DNA of 64,000 nt from Deferribacteres bacterium (GCA_020633655.1 JACKDF010000003.1:434001-498000); one strand, 5' to 3'. Positions 44,664 to 54,967 are shown, numbered from the stretch's first letter. Numbers and translations are program-made. The notes: generated by a model from the letters alone, not told the origin.

Positions 44664-47600
44664 ATGAAGCGAGGAACATTTTCGGTTTTCGTTATGGTTA
44701 TTTGCATTTCCTGGGGCATTTTATTTCTTTCAATTGCAAAAGCGCAAAATGAGTGGGCAAATCCTGCGATTAACCAGGTCAATACGGAACCACCACACGC
44801 CACTTTCATCCCGTTTCCAAACGAAAAAAGTGCACAAACCTATGATCCTGTTAAATCAGAATATTATAAACTTCTCAATGGGAAATGGAAATTTCACTGG
44901 TCAAAAAACCCCGATACCCGTCCTGTCGATTTTTTTAAAAAAGGTTACGACGTAACGAAATGGGGCGAAATTCCAGTTCCTGCGGATTGGCAAATGCACG
45001 GGTACGGCTATCCCATCTATACGAATATTAAATATCCCTATGAAAAAACGCCGCCTTATCCACCTAAAGATTTTAATCCTGTTGGTTCTTACAAACACAA
45101 CTTCGAAATTCCCACATCCTGGGATGGAAAGGAAATTTTCATCCATTTTGCCGGTGTTAATTCTGCGTTTTATCTGTGGGTAAATGGTGAAAAAGTTGGT
45201 TACCATGAAGACAGCAAAACCGCAGCTGAATTTAGAATCACCAACTTCATTCAAAAAGGTAAAAATGAACTGGCTGTTGAAGTATACCGCTGGTGCGACG
45301 GAAGCTACCTCGAAGATCAGGATTTCTGGAGACTAAGTGGTATAGAGCGCGATGTTTACTTACTTGCAACACCAGCTTTTCGAGTGCAGGACTTCTTTGT
45401 CAATGCGGGATTAGACAAATATCATTCAAATGGCCTCATTAATCTCGACGTCGTGTTAAAAGCAGAAAAAACAGAATCCGGCAAAGCGACTTTGCAGGTT
45501 AAACTTCTCGACGGCGATAAAATCCTTTATAGCGCAAGCAAATCTGCAAACAAGAGCACCAAAGACATACAGCACCTCACCTTTCAGGCCCAAATAAATA
45601 ATATCAATCCATGGTCTGCAGAAATTCCATCACTTTATCCCATCCTCATCACCCTTGAAGATAAAAATGGTCCTATGCAAGTCATCCGTACCCAAATTGG
45701 TTTCCGCAGCGTTGAGTTGAAAGATGGCCAAATGCTTGTGAATGGGAAAGCTATTCTGCTCAAGGGAACGGACCGGCATGAACATGATCCGATCACCGGT
45801 CACGTCGTTACCCGAGCATCGATGATTCAGGACATAAAATTGATGAAGCAGCACAATTTCAACGCCGTTCGAACGAGCCATTATCCCAATGATCCACAGT
45901 GGTATGCTTTGTGTGATGAATTCGGTATTTATCTGATTGATGAAGCCAATATCGAATCCCATGGTTTTGGATACGATCCGGACGAAACCCTTGGCAACAA
46001 GCCGGAGTGGAAGCAAGCCCATCTGGAGCGAACGATTGCCATGGTTGAACGGGATAAGAACCACCCTTCAGTTATCATTTGGTCTTTGGGAAATGAAGCA
46101 GGAGATGGCGTTTGCTTCGAAGCAACTTCAGCCTGGATTCATGAACGGGATCATTCCCGGCTTGTTCACTACGAAAGAGCTGGTGAAGGCAAACACGTGG
46201 ATATCGTTAGTCCGATGTATGACACGGTAAAAGAAATCGTGGCTTACGCTGAGAAAAAACCGTACCGGCCTCTTATTCTCTGCGAATACTCGCACGCGAT
46301 GGGCAACAGCAACGGGAGCGTTTTAAAATACTGGCAGGCTTTCAAAAAGTACCCGCAGCTACAAGGTGGTTTTATTTGGGACTGGGTTGATCAGGGATTA
46401 CTCAAAACGACACCGGACGGCAAAAATTACTTTGCCTATGGCGGTGATTTTGGCCCTGCAGACGTTCCCAGTGATGATAATTTTTGTATGAATGGTCTGG
46501 TTAGCGCTGATCGTACTCCACATCCGGCTCTGTACGAACTTAAGAAAGTGCAACAGCCGGTAAGCATTAAAGTTGTCAATATGAAAGAAGGTCAATTTCA
46601 ATTTACTAATGAAAATTTTTTCAAAAGCCTGAACAATCTTGAGGGGAAGTGGGATGTGCTTGCAGACGGTGAGGTTGTAAAGTCAGGTACATTCAAACTG
46701 GAGGATCTTGCACCAGGACAATCCACGGAAATCATCGTTAATCCCATGCTTAAGAAACCAATAGCCGGCAAAGAATATATGATAAGCTTCAGCTTGCAAT
46801 TGGCAAAATCACAACCCTGGGCTGATGCCGGACATGAAGTTGCCTGGGAACAATTTATCGTGCCAACAGCAACAGCAATTGAAAGCACTGATTTATCAGA
46901 ATTTGACGAGTTAAATCTAAACGAAGAAGGAAATATCCTGGAAATTGGCAATGATCAATTCATGCTCAAATTTGACATTTCCAATGGCGCTTTAATTTCT
47001 TACCACTTTAATGAAACCGAATTGATCGCAAAAGGACTGCGCCCCGACTTTTGGAGAGCACCAACTGACAATGATGTTCGCGGCTGGAAAATATATAAGA
47101 AACCGGAAATCGAATGGCGTGACATGTCTAAATCCTGGTTAATTCAGGATGTTATAAAGAAAAAAATCAGTCCACAGGAATATGAGCTCACTTTTGCAGG
47201 CAAACTCCCAAAAGTCGAAGCAGACTACAGTATTAAATACAAGGTAAACGCACTTGGTGAAGTCAAGGTAACTGTCGATTACAAATCAATGAAAAAAGAA
47301 CGCCCGGTTATGTTGCGCTTCGGAACACAGCTCGCACTGGCAGGACAGTTTAATAATTTTGAATGGTATGGTCGTGGACCGCAGGAGAGTTACTGGGATA
47401 GAAAAGCCGGTACAAAGCTCGGACTATTCAATGGCAAAACGCAGAACCAATTTTTTAACTATTCGCGTCCACAGGAAAGTGGCAACAAAACGGATGTGCG
47501 ATGGGCGCGTTTGACAAATGATAATGGAACCGGACTACTGATAACCGGCATCAATCCAATAAACATCACCGCAAAAAATTATGACAATGCAGCACTTGAG

Positions 47601-47783
47601 GGAGCGGTCTATTTGTACCAGGTCCCGCAATCGGAAGAAGTTTATCTAAACATTGATTATAAGCAAGTGGGTGTTGGTGGTGATGACAGCTGGTCTGATA
47701 ATGCAATTCCCCATGAGGAATTCAGGTTATCCGAACCAACGTACTCCTACTCCTTTGTTTTAAAAGGGATTGCGAAACAATAA
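44664..47783 (+). CDS. Exported GH2 beta-galactosidase
   Basis: A 1,039-residue glycoside hydrolase of the LacZ layout with a signal peptide (about residues 1-28). It has the N-terminal jelly roll (about 50-240, FAGVNSAFYLWVNGEKVGYHEDSKTAAEF in pieces), an Ig-like domain, a TIM barrel with KGTDRHEHDP, the acid/base Glu in WSLGNEAGDG (E478) and the nucleophile Glu in ILCEYSHAMGNS (E541), then the C-terminal beta-sandwich (small-chain domain, about 760-1035, FWRAPTDNDV and WYGRGPQESYWDR). It removes terminal beta-galactose or a related residue from oligosaccharides in the periplasm or at the surface. Its length is close to E. coli LacZ. GGTGAGG precedes the ATG. A terminator follows at 47965. 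Confidence 0.95.
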   Translation: MKRGTFSVFVMVICISWGILFLSIAKAQNEWANPAINQVNTEPPHATFIPFPNEKSAQTYDPVKSEYYKLLNGKWKFHWSKNPDTRPVDFFKKGYDVTKWGEIPVPADWQMHGYGYPIYTNIKYPYEKTPPYPPKDFNPVGSYKHNFEIPTSWDGKEIFIHFAGVNSAFYLWVNGEKVGYHEDSKTAAEFRITNFIQKGKNELAVEVYRWCDGSYLEDQDFWRLSGIERDVYLLATPAFRVQDFFVNAGLDKYHSNGLINLDVVLKAEKTESGKATLQVKLLDGDKILYSASKSANKSTKDIQHLTFQAQINNINPWSAEIPSLYPILITLEDKNGPMQVIRTQIGFRSVELKDGQMLVNGKAILLKGTDRHEHDPITGHVVTRASMIQDIKLMKQHNFNAVRTSHYPNDPQWYALCDEFGIYLIDEANIESHGFGYDPDETLGNKPEWKQAHLERTIAMVERDKNHPSVIIWSLGNEAGDGVCFEATSAWIHERDHSRLVHYERAGEGKHVDIVSPMYDTVKEIVAYAEKKPYRPLILCEYSHAMGNSNGSVLKYWQAFKKYPQLQGGFIWDWVDQGLLKTTPDGKNYFAYGGDFGPADVPSDDNFCMNGLVSADRTPHPALYELKKVQQPVSIKVVNMKEGQFQFTNENFFKSLNNLEGKWDVLADGEVVKSGTFKLEDLAPGQSTEIIVNPMLKKPIAGKEYMISFSLQLAKSQPWADAGHEVAWEQFIVPTATAIESTDLSEFDELNLNEEGNILEIGNDQFMLKFDISNGALISYHFNETELIAKGLRPDFWRAPTDNDVRGWKIYKKPEIEWRDMSKSWLIQDVIKKKISPQEYELTFAGKLPKVEADYSIKYKVNALGEVKVTVDYKSMKKERPVMLRFGTQLALAGQFNNFEWYGRGPQESYWDRKAGTKLGLFNGKTQNQFFNYSRPQESGNKTDVRWARLTNDNGTGLLITGINPINITAKNYDNAALEGAVYLYQVPQSEEVYLNIDYKQVGVGGDDSWSDNAIPHEEFRLSEPTYSYSFVLKGIAKQ

Positions 47784-47940
47784 CACAAAAAAATCATTTA
47801 ATTTCGCTTGGCGAAATTTATACTTTGTTGTAATTTATTAACCAAGAGACCAAAAATATGAATAATAAAACCAGTAAAAACCAAATGAGGTGACCATATT
47901 ATAATACTTAAAACTTTGCACTTGTTTTGTTAGATTTTAT

Positions 47941-47985
47941 GACTAATCATCACCATTAGTCATTGCGGTACGCACCGCTTTTTTT
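47941..47985 (+). terminator. Double hairpin with T-tract downstream of the GH2 gene
   Basis: gactaatcatcaccattagtc (47941-47961) forms a first stem. gcggt-acgc-accgc (47965-47978) followed by ttttttt forms an intrinsic terminator. It lies 160-200 nt past the GH2 stop and about 100 nt before the TonB-dependent receptor gene, so it separates or attenuates the two. The rest of 47784-48083 shows no gene. Confidence 0.7.
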
Positions 47986-48083
47986 GGAGGATTTGTTAAA
48001 ATTAGCCAGAATTATTTACCACGCTTTTGAGATTATAAATAATTCTGGTTTATAACCTGAACTAGCAAATTTGAGGAAGAATT

Positions 48084-51000
48084 ATGCGCGCACATCGTTA
48101 CCCCAGGCTTTCCCCCTTTAAAAATGTTCTTTTCAGCACAGTCTTATTTGTGCTTCTGGCTTGTACAACACTGTTGCAAGCGCAACAGTCAGGCCGTATT
48201 AGTGGAACAGTATTGGACAAGACATCAGGTGATCCGCTGCCTGGTGCAAACGTCTTTTTAGAGGGAACAACAATAGGCTCATCGACAAATTTAAACGGTG
48301 AATTCGTTATCCCCAGAGTCCCCCCCGGCAATTACAATCTTATTGTAAAATTTATCGGATACAAAGATGCAAGTGTTCCTGTGAATATTAATGCAGGCGA
48401 CAGAGCAACGCAAACCGTTGAATTGGAATTTGCAGCAATCACCGGAGAAGAAGTTACGATTACCGCACAAGCTGAAGGCCAAATGGCTGCAATCAACCAG
48501 CAGATTTCTTCCCGTACAATTACGAACGTGGTTTCTGCAGAAAAAATCCAGGATATTCCGGATGCTAACGCTGCCGAATCTGTAGGCCGGTTACCCGGGA
48601 TTTCAATCGTGAGGGATGGCGGTGAAGGCCAAAAGGTAACGATTCGCGGACTTTCCCCAAAATACAATGTTATGATGGTGAACGGTGTGCGTATGCAATC
48701 GACCGATCGTGACGACCGCAGTGTGGATCTTAATATGATTTCACCAAATATTCTTTCTGGAATTGAAGTAACAAAAGCCTTAACAGCTGATATGGACGCT
48801 GATGCTGTTGGAGGAATGGTCAATTTAAAAATTGGAAAAGCGGCCGAGGGTTTTCATAGCAAATTCTCTTTTCAAGATGGATACGGCTCTTTAGGTGACA
48901 CATACGGCAATTATAAAATTACCGGTCTCGTTAGTAACAGGTATATGAATAATAAGTTGGGTGTTCAGCTATCGGCGAATATTGACGATTTCAACAGAGA
49001 CTCGGATGTCCTCAGTGCCGGATACGCACTCAATGAAGAAGCGATTTTGGATAAAGGATTGATTCCCGTTGATCTGGCCAGTGCCACGATAAGCGATAAA
49101 GTCACCGACCGACGCCGAATTGGTGGTGGTCTCGTATTGGATTACAAGTTCAATAATGGATCCTTGTTATTCAACAACTTCATCAGCAATCTTAATGAAA
49201 AACAAGTTGAGCAGCAAAACACACTTTGGACTGAAGGAAATCAATGGGGTGCATTTGCAGCGGACAGAGAATTGAGCAATACAGTTCTCAGCAATGCATT
49301 GCAGGGTGAGTTTGAATTCTTTAGTGTCGGAATGGATTTTTCACTGTCAAATTCGATATCAAAACAATACCGTCCTGGTGATTTGACAATGAATATCGGC
49401 ATGAAGCAAGGACGCGCAGGCTTTTCAGCCCCCACACTCGATGATCCACTTTTAGCGACACCGAGTGAATTACTTAACGCAGCGGAAGTAATTGGCCTCG
49501 TTTACGACACTCAAGGCAATATTGAAGATGATTATAAGAGAATATCACGGCTTTATACACTTGAGCGTGATGTAACGGAAGCTGCCCAGGATGCGGTGCT
49601 CAATTTCTCGATCCCATTCAACTTGACAAACTACCTTTCCGGCAATTTAAAGTTCGGAGGCAAGTACGTTCACAACTCGCGGGACAATGACGAAACCCAG
49701 CGGTACAATCAACCTGATAGAGTGCAATTTGGCGAGGAGTTCGTCATCATTATGGCAGACTCCCTTTGGCCTGATCTTGGACTGGAAAACTTTGATTCAA
49801 ATCTCGGCATTCGTGCATTTCTCTTTGAAGACCCTGACTATGATATAGGTGATTTTCTTGCGGGCAAGGAAGGTATTGAAGATTTTTTCTACAAAGCTTC
49901 AATCGATAAAATGCGGCATTGGGAACAATTAGCAATGGATTGGGAACGTTTGGATAGTACGCATGTCAGCTATCCTCTTGATGCCCAGGCTTCCAATCAG
50001 TACGATTATAACTACAAGAGAAACCTTGCAGCTTTCTATTTTATGACAGAGCTTAACGTCGGAAATTATGTGACCCTTTACCCCGGCATCAGATACGAAG
50101 ATTTTGCGATCGATTATACTGCTTTCTTAACTGAAAAATATGGTCCGAACCCCGATCAATTCCGAAATAGTGAATTAAAATCCAATGAAACAAAAGGCGA
50201 AAATTGGTTCCCGCAGCTGCAACTCCGCATTAAACCGACAAACTGGTTAGATGTCCGTTTGGCAAGCACCAAAAGCATAATCTACCCGGATTACCGCTCC
50301 GTTTCGCCGTACATTTATTATAGCTCCTATAGTGATCCATTTTTTACTCTCGGGAACCCAGCGCTGAAACCAGCACTCTCGCAAAACTTTGATGTTTACA
50401 CTTCGGTTTATGAAAACCACATAGGTCTTCTCACAGCTGGCTATTTCTTCAAAGAAATTGATAATCTCATTGTGGGCTATAACTTCCGAACGAAAGATTC
50501 AGAAAAAATCAACAATCGATTTGAACTGCCGCAGTCAGCTACTTCAACAATTAACACCTGGATCAATCTGGACGAAACTTCAACTGTAAAAGGTTTTGAA
50601 TTGGACTGGCAAACCAACTTCTGGTACCTGCCTAAACACTTCCGTGGATTGGTTTTTAATATCAACTACACACACATTACCTCCGAGACGACATACCCGT
50701 TCCAAACATCGGTCAAAGTGGGCACTGGTCCATTTGCAAAAACAGTTTTTGTCGATTCCACCCGAACAGGTCGTATGCCCAATCAGCCCGATGACATCCT
50801 AAATGTAACGCTTGGTTATGACATTGGTGGTCTCTCGACGCGTTTATCCTATCTCTATCAGGACAATGTGCTTGTATCAGCTCATAGCACCTATGATGAA
50901 CTTGACTCCTATACCGGCGCATATAAACGATGGGATTTAACTGTTTTCCAAAAACTTCCATGGGATGGACTTAAACTCTATATGAATGTGAACAATATTA

Positions 51001-51101
51001 CAAACAGACCTGATCGGAGTCTGGTTAGCATTAGAGAGTTGTTGTCGTCCGCAAATTATTATGGTCGCACTGCAGATTTAGGCATCCGTTACGATTTTTA
51101 A
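48084..51101 (+). CDS. TonB-dependent receptor with carboxypeptidase-like N-terminal domain
   Basis: A 1,005-residue outer-membrane transporter. A signal peptide (about residues 1-34) is followed by a carboxypeptidase-regulatory-like domain (about 37-122, GRISGTVLDKTSGDPLPGAN), a plug domain (about 130-250, with IPDANAAESVGRLPGISIVRDGG and VTIRGLSPKYNVMMVNGVRM in pieces), and a 22-strand barrel ending in the aromatic terminal phrase LGIRYDF expected for BAM insertion. The layout matches the TonB-dependent receptors used for oligosaccharide uptake, but no SusD-like gene follows. The next gene is a secreted beta-helix repeat protein that may take over surface binding (inference). GAGGAAG precedes the ATG. 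Confidence 0.95.
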   Translation: MRAHRYPRLSPFKNVLFSTVLFVLLACTTLLQAQQSGRISGTVLDKTSGDPLPGANVFLEGTTIGSSTNLNGEFVIPRVPPGNYNLIVKFIGYKDASVPVNINAGDRATQTVELEFAAITGEEVTITAQAEGQMAAINQQISSRTITNVVSAEKIQDIPDANAAESVGRLPGISIVRDGGEGQKVTIRGLSPKYNVMMVNGVRMQSTDRDDRSVDLNMISPNILSGIEVTKALTADMDADAVGGMVNLKIGKAAEGFHSKFSFQDGYGSLGDTYGNYKITGLVSNRYMNNKLGVQLSANIDDFNRDSDVLSAGYALNEEAILDKGLIPVDLASATISDKVTDRRRIGGGLVLDYKFNNGSLLFNNFISNLNEKQVEQQNTLWTEGNQWGAFAADRELSNTVLSNALQGEFEFFSVGMDFSLSNSISKQYRPGDLTMNIGMKQGRAGFSAPTLDDPLLATPSELLNAAEVIGLVYDTQGNIEDDYKRISRLYTLERDVTEAAQDAVLNFSIPFNLTNYLSGNLKFGGKYVHNSRDNDETQRYNQPDRVQFGEEFVIIMADSLWPDLGLENFDSNLGIRAFLFEDPDYDIGDFLAGKEGIEDFFYKASIDKMRHWEQLAMDWERLDSTHVSYPLDAQASNQYDYNYKRNLAAFYFMTELNVGNYVTLYPGIRYEDFAIDYTAFLTEKYGPNPDQFRNSELKSNETKGENWFPQLQLRIKPTNWLDVRLASTKSIIYPDYRSVSPYIYYSSYSDPFFTLGNPALKPALSQNFDVYTSVYENHIGLLTAGYFFKEIDNLIVGYNFRTKDSEKINNRFELPQSATSTINTWINLDETSTVKGFELDWQTNFWYLPKHFRGLVFNINYTHITSETTYPFQTSVKVGTGPFAKTVFVDSTRTGRMPNQPDDILNVTLGYDIGGLSTRLSYLYQDNVLVSAHSTYDELDSYTGAYKRWDLTVFQKLPWDGLKLYMNVNNITNRPDRSLVSIRELLSSANYYGRTADLGIRYDF

Positions 51102-51340
51102 GTAAAATAATAAACGGCAGTCTGGTATAATTCTTATGCGATTCTTCCCCACCAGGCAACTTAAATTAGAATTTTGCAGAATTGAATAACACAGGAAAAT
51201 CAAATCATTTGAGTACAAAAATATAAAACTTACTTTTTGATTGAAAGGAGGAAAATACCGTTTTAAGTACAAACAGTGTTAAGCTTTTGATCACTTACTC
51301 TATTAATTTAAAATGTAGTACAAAATCAGGAGAAACGAAC

Positions 51341-54322
51341 GTGAAATTTAAGACATTATTACTTTTAGTTTTATCTTTAGGTTTAGTAGCATCTGGTTTT
51401 TCCCAGACATTACTTGATCCAAACCAGTTTGTAAACACACAGATCACAGGTCCTGGTGTTTATAAAGTGGAAGCTGGAAAAGCCTATGCTTTCGATGGCC
51501 GTATCGATTTAACTTTTGAAATCGCCATTGAAGGCCCAAACAACGGCTGGATTAAAGATGATCCAACGCCTGCCGTTTTGGTCAATACACCTGCCGAAGA
51601 TGGAACATCAAGACAATTCTTTGAAATTAAAGAAGGCGGTTCTTTGACAATTAAGAACCTCATGTTCAGCGGTGTTCACAGCAATGGCGAACTCGTTGGT
51701 ACCTTCATAGCCAACACAGCAGGTCATGGTTACACTGCTGAAAACGTTGCTTTTGCTGACTGGAAAGATTTTGCCTTCAGAAATCAGGGCGAAGGACTTA
51801 ACATCAAAATCACCGATTGCGTTTTCATTAACGGTGTAAGAACGACCTATTCACCTTGGGGTGGTTTCCCAATGCGTATGGACGTAGCCGGCGAATATGT
51901 TTTGGTTGAAAACAACACTGTTGTTAACTCCGGACGTTTGCTTGCCAATAGCGGTCCTTTCTTCAATGCAACCGTTCATGAAATTCACAACACCTATCTC
52001 AATTCAACGAAAGCAGGTCATGAGCAACGTGCTTACCAGATGATTCAAGCCAATAACATCTTCTACAACTACGATTTCATTGGCCACAATCCCTCTGGCA
52101 ATACTTACGACTCCTATTTCACGACCTGGAATTATTTCCACGATGCGGCAAATGATCTTGATAAAATCTCCTTGTTCCTGGGATCGAACCTCTTCTATCG
52201 TGATCAAGCAATCCTCGACTGGTTTGCTGCTGATACTTTCGAAGCCGGTTTACTCTGGGAACATGCTGCCGTAGACTCCTTTGTGACAATCGATGATAAT
52301 TACACAATCGGTACCAACTATGCTGACTATGATCCTGGTTTCACAACGCCTCCAGGCAACACGGCTGCCATAGTACAATTCATCGATGAATACTGGCATC
52401 CTGAAACACAGGGTGAATGGCCGGATTGGAGAATTGCTTCTCCTGTAACCTGGAATGCCGATGGCCTTCCGGAAATTACTGCGTGGCCACCAGCGGTCGA
52501 CCTGAGCTACTCAAATGCAGCTTTGATGGAAGCCGGTACTGACGGTTTACCCCTTGGCGACTTGAACTGGTTCCCAGCAAAAAAAGCACTATACAAAGCA
52601 AACAGAGGTCAATTCGTATCAGCATTACAGGATTCAGTTCGCAATGCAAAAGCTGTTTATGTTCCTGGTTCTGCTACTCCGATGTGGACACCAAGCAATC
52701 CAAAACAAGCACCTGCTGTTAATGAGGTTACTCTTGATCCGAACCAGTTTGTAAACACACAGATCACAGGTCCTGGTGTTTATAAAGTGGAAGCTGGAAA
52801 AGCCTATGCTTTCGATGGCCGTATCGATTTAACTTTTGAAATCGCCATTGAAGGCCCAAACAACGGCTGGATTAAAGATGACGCAACACCTGCCGTTTTG
52901 GTCAATACACCTGCCGAAGATGGAACATCAAGACAATTCTTTGAAATTAAAGAAGGCGGTTCTTTGACAATTAAGAACCTCATGTTCAGCGGTGTTCACA
53001 GCAATGGCGAACTCGTTGGTACCTTCATAGCCAACACAGCAGGTCATGGTTACACTGCTGAAAACGTTGCTTTTGCTGACTGGAAAGATTTTGCCTTCAG
53101 AAATCAGGGCGAAGGACTTTCCATTCAAATTAAAAACTGCGTTTTCGTTAACGGTGTAAGAACGACCTATTCACCTTGGGGTGGTTTCCCAATGCGTATG
53201 GACGTAGCCGGCGAATATGTTTTGGTTGAAAACAACACTGTTGTTAACTCCGGACGTTTGCTTGCCAATAGCGGTCCTTTCTTCAATGCAACCGTTCATG
53301 AAATTCACAACACCTATCTCAATTCAACGAAAGCAGGTCATGAGCAACGTGCTTACCAGATGATTCAAGCCAATAACATCTTCTACAACTACGATTTCAT
53401 TGGCCACAATCCCTCTGGCAATACTTACGACTCCTATTTCACGACCTGGAATTATTTCCACGATGCGGCAAATGATCTTGATAAAATCTCCTTGTTCCTG
53501 GGATCGAACCTCTTCTATCGTGATCAAGCAATCCTCGACTGGTTTGCTGCTGATACTTTCGAAGCCGGTTTACTCTGGGAACATGCTGCCGTAGACTCCT
53601 TTGTGACAATCGATGATAATTACACAATCGGTACCAACTATGCTGACTATGATCCTGGTTTCACAACGCCTCCAGGCAACACGGCTGCCATAGTACAATT
53701 CATCGATGAATACTGGCATCCTGAAACACAGGGTGAATGGCCGGATTGGAGAATTGCTTCTCCTGTAACCTGGAATGCCGATGGCCTTCCGGAAATTACT
53801 GCATGGCCACCAGCGGTCGACCTGAGCTACTCAAATGCAGCTTTGATGGAAGCCGGTACTGACGGTTTACCCCTTGGCGACTTGAACTGGTTCCCAGCAA
53901 AAAAAGCGATCTACGAAACCAACAGAGATCAATATGTATTAGCATTACAGGATTCAGTTCGCAATGCAAAAGCTGTTTATGTTCCTGGTTCTGCTACTCC
54001 GATGTGGACACCAAGCAATCCGCGTGTTTTGTCTGTATCCGGTGAAATCATTATTCCAACCGAGACGACATTGTATCACAACTACCCGAACCCATTCAAT
54101 CCAGAAACGACTATTGAGTTCAACCTGGCAAAATCAGGTCGTACAACCCTTGAAGTTTACAACGTCATGGGTCAGCGCGTCGCAACTCTGGTCAATGGAC
54201 AATTGAATAGTGGTCTCCACCGCTTCACTTTTGACGCAACACAATTTGCCACAGGTGTATATATTTACAAACTTACCTCTGGTAACGTGACACAAGTTAA
54301 AAAGATGATGTTCCTGAAATAA
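51341..54322 (+). CDS. Secreted beta-helix-like protein with two near-identical 440-residue repeats and a sorting tail
   Basis: A 993-residue exported protein. A signal peptide ending in GFSQ (about residue 22) is followed by two copies of one module (about 24-463 and 464-903), each beginning LDPNQFVNTQITGPGVYKVE and containing parallel-beta-helix-like wording (GSLTIKNLMFSGVHSNGEL, ENVAFADWKDFAFRNQGEG, VENNTVVNSGRLLANSGPF), which resembles DUF4957/DUF5123-type domains of FCB polysaccharide loci. The tail (about 910-993) carries YHNYPNPFNPETTIEFNL and GVYIYKLTSG, a Por/type IX-like sorting signal. No catalytic motif is recognised. A role in glycan binding or cleavage beside the TonB-dependent receptor is inferred. 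The start is a GTG at 51341 with AGGAG 8 nt upstream. Confidence 0.85.
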   Translation: MKFKTLLLLVLSLGLVASGFSQTLLDPNQFVNTQITGPGVYKVEAGKAYAFDGRIDLTFEIAIEGPNNGWIKDDPTPAVLVNTPAEDGTSRQFFEIKEGGSLTIKNLMFSGVHSNGELVGTFIANTAGHGYTAENVAFADWKDFAFRNQGEGLNIKITDCVFINGVRTTYSPWGGFPMRMDVAGEYVLVENNTVVNSGRLLANSGPFFNATVHEIHNTYLNSTKAGHEQRAYQMIQANNIFYNYDFIGHNPSGNTYDSYFTTWNYFHDAANDLDKISLFLGSNLFYRDQAILDWFAADTFEAGLLWEHAAVDSFVTIDDNYTIGTNYADYDPGFTTPPGNTAAIVQFIDEYWHPETQGEWPDWRIASPVTWNADGLPEITAWPPAVDLSYSNAALMEAGTDGLPLGDLNWFPAKKALYKANRGQFVSALQDSVRNAKAVYVPGSATPMWTPSNPKQAPAVNEVTLDPNQFVNTQITGPGVYKVEAGKAYAFDGRIDLTFEIAIEGPNNGWIKDDATPAVLVNTPAEDGTSRQFFEIKEGGSLTIKNLMFSGVHSNGELVGTFIANTAGHGYTAENVAFADWKDFAFRNQGEGLSIQIKNCVFVNGVRTTYSPWGGFPMRMDVAGEYVLVENNTVVNSGRLLANSGPFFNATVHEIHNTYLNSTKAGHEQRAYQMIQANNIFYNYDFIGHNPSGNTYDSYFTTWNYFHDAANDLDKISLFLGSNLFYRDQAILDWFAADTFEAGLLWEHAAVDSFVTIDDNYTIGTNYADYDPGFTTPPGNTAAIVQFIDEYWHPETQGEWPDWRIASPVTWNADGLPEITAWPPAVDLSYSNAALMEAGTDGLPLGDLNWFPAKKAIYETNRDQYVLALQDSVRNAKAVYVPGSATPMWTPSNPRVLSVSGEIIIPTETTLYHNYPNPFNPETTIEFNLAKSGRTTLEVYNVMGQRVATLVNGQLNSGLHRFTFDATQFATGVYIYKLTSGNVTQVKKMMFLK
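51414..54027 (+). repeat. Tandem duplication, two ~1,310-bp copies with 1,320-bp period inside one gene
   Basis: The copies begin at about 51414 and 52734 and end at the shared ccaagcaatcc (to 52707 and 54027). They are identical over most of their length. Differences cluster in a few patches: 51558-51568 vs 52878-52888, 51800-51835 vs 53120-53155, one base near 52482 vs 53802, and 52588-52622 vs 53908-53942. This shows a recent duplication or ongoing gene conversion. Confidence 0.95.
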
Positions 54323-54340
54323 GCGCATCTGATTTTACAA

Positions 54341-54372
54341 TTTACCCCACAGAATTTAATCTGTGGGGTAAA
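54341..54372 (+). terminator. Perfect hairpin after the beta-helix gene
   Basis: A 12-bp perfect stem (tttaccccacag / ctgtggggtaaa) with an 8-nt loop lies 18 nt past the stop. It lacks a T-tract but is the obvious transcript end. A second small palindrome, cagctttct...agaaagctg, is at about 54671-54695. No gene is supported between 54373 and 54776. Confidence 0.6.
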
Positions 54373-54776
54373 TGTATATCATCTTTCAATGACTCTATTT
54401 TCGAGATGATGATAATTGCATAGAACAGTCTCCCCCTGCAATCCCCTATCAGTCGTGTTTAAAAAACGATATCTTTTCGATCTGTGATACCCCAGTCAAC
54501 TACAATTTCATTAATATTTGAGAATTAAACCCCTTAAAATTAAACATAATAAATTCGACATCGGATGGAATCAAGCAAAAGATATGGATTTGAGCGGTTT
54601 ACTTGAGAGAAGTATAGCGTGTGATAAATTTTCTATCAGCGGGTAATATCACTCCCATTAATTTTAAAATACAGCTTTCTTTCTGGATAGAAAGCTGCAT
54701 TAATCAGTTAGGGAGAACATGGAAAATTTCAAATCATTCTAAAAACTACTCAGATATCCCTGTTGATATTGGATAT

Positions 54777-54959
54777 CTGAATTACAAGCCAAATAAATGG
54801 AACATATAAAACGCAGAGCCTCCGAGAAGCTGAGTTAAGCAAAGAAAAAAATATAAAGAATTCTTCGAATCTCTGCGCCTTTGCGGCCCCGCGTTAGACT
54901 AGATTTTGTTTTTATTGTTGGCCATAAATCATCACAATATAATTCATATTGTTTGTTGA
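54777..54959 (+). repeat. Direct repeat copy 2 (pairs with 40979-41150)
   Basis: Runs from tctgaattacaagccaaata through aatctctgcgcctttgcggc, cccgcgttagact and attgttggccataaatcat to tgtttgttgaa. It has the same orientation as copy 1 and, like it, ends a few bases from the stop of a minus-strand gene. The two copies enclose the sulfatase/GH2/receptor block. Confidence 0.7.
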
Positions 54960-54967
54960 ACATAGCC

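Noticed and set aside
51414..54027. CRISPR array or satellite
   Set aside because: The periodicity is 1,320 bp, inside one open frame, with coding constraints; it is a gene-internal duplication.
54621..54809. A 62-codon open frame
   Set aside because: No RBS, runs into the direct repeat copy at 54777 and has no protein-like pattern.
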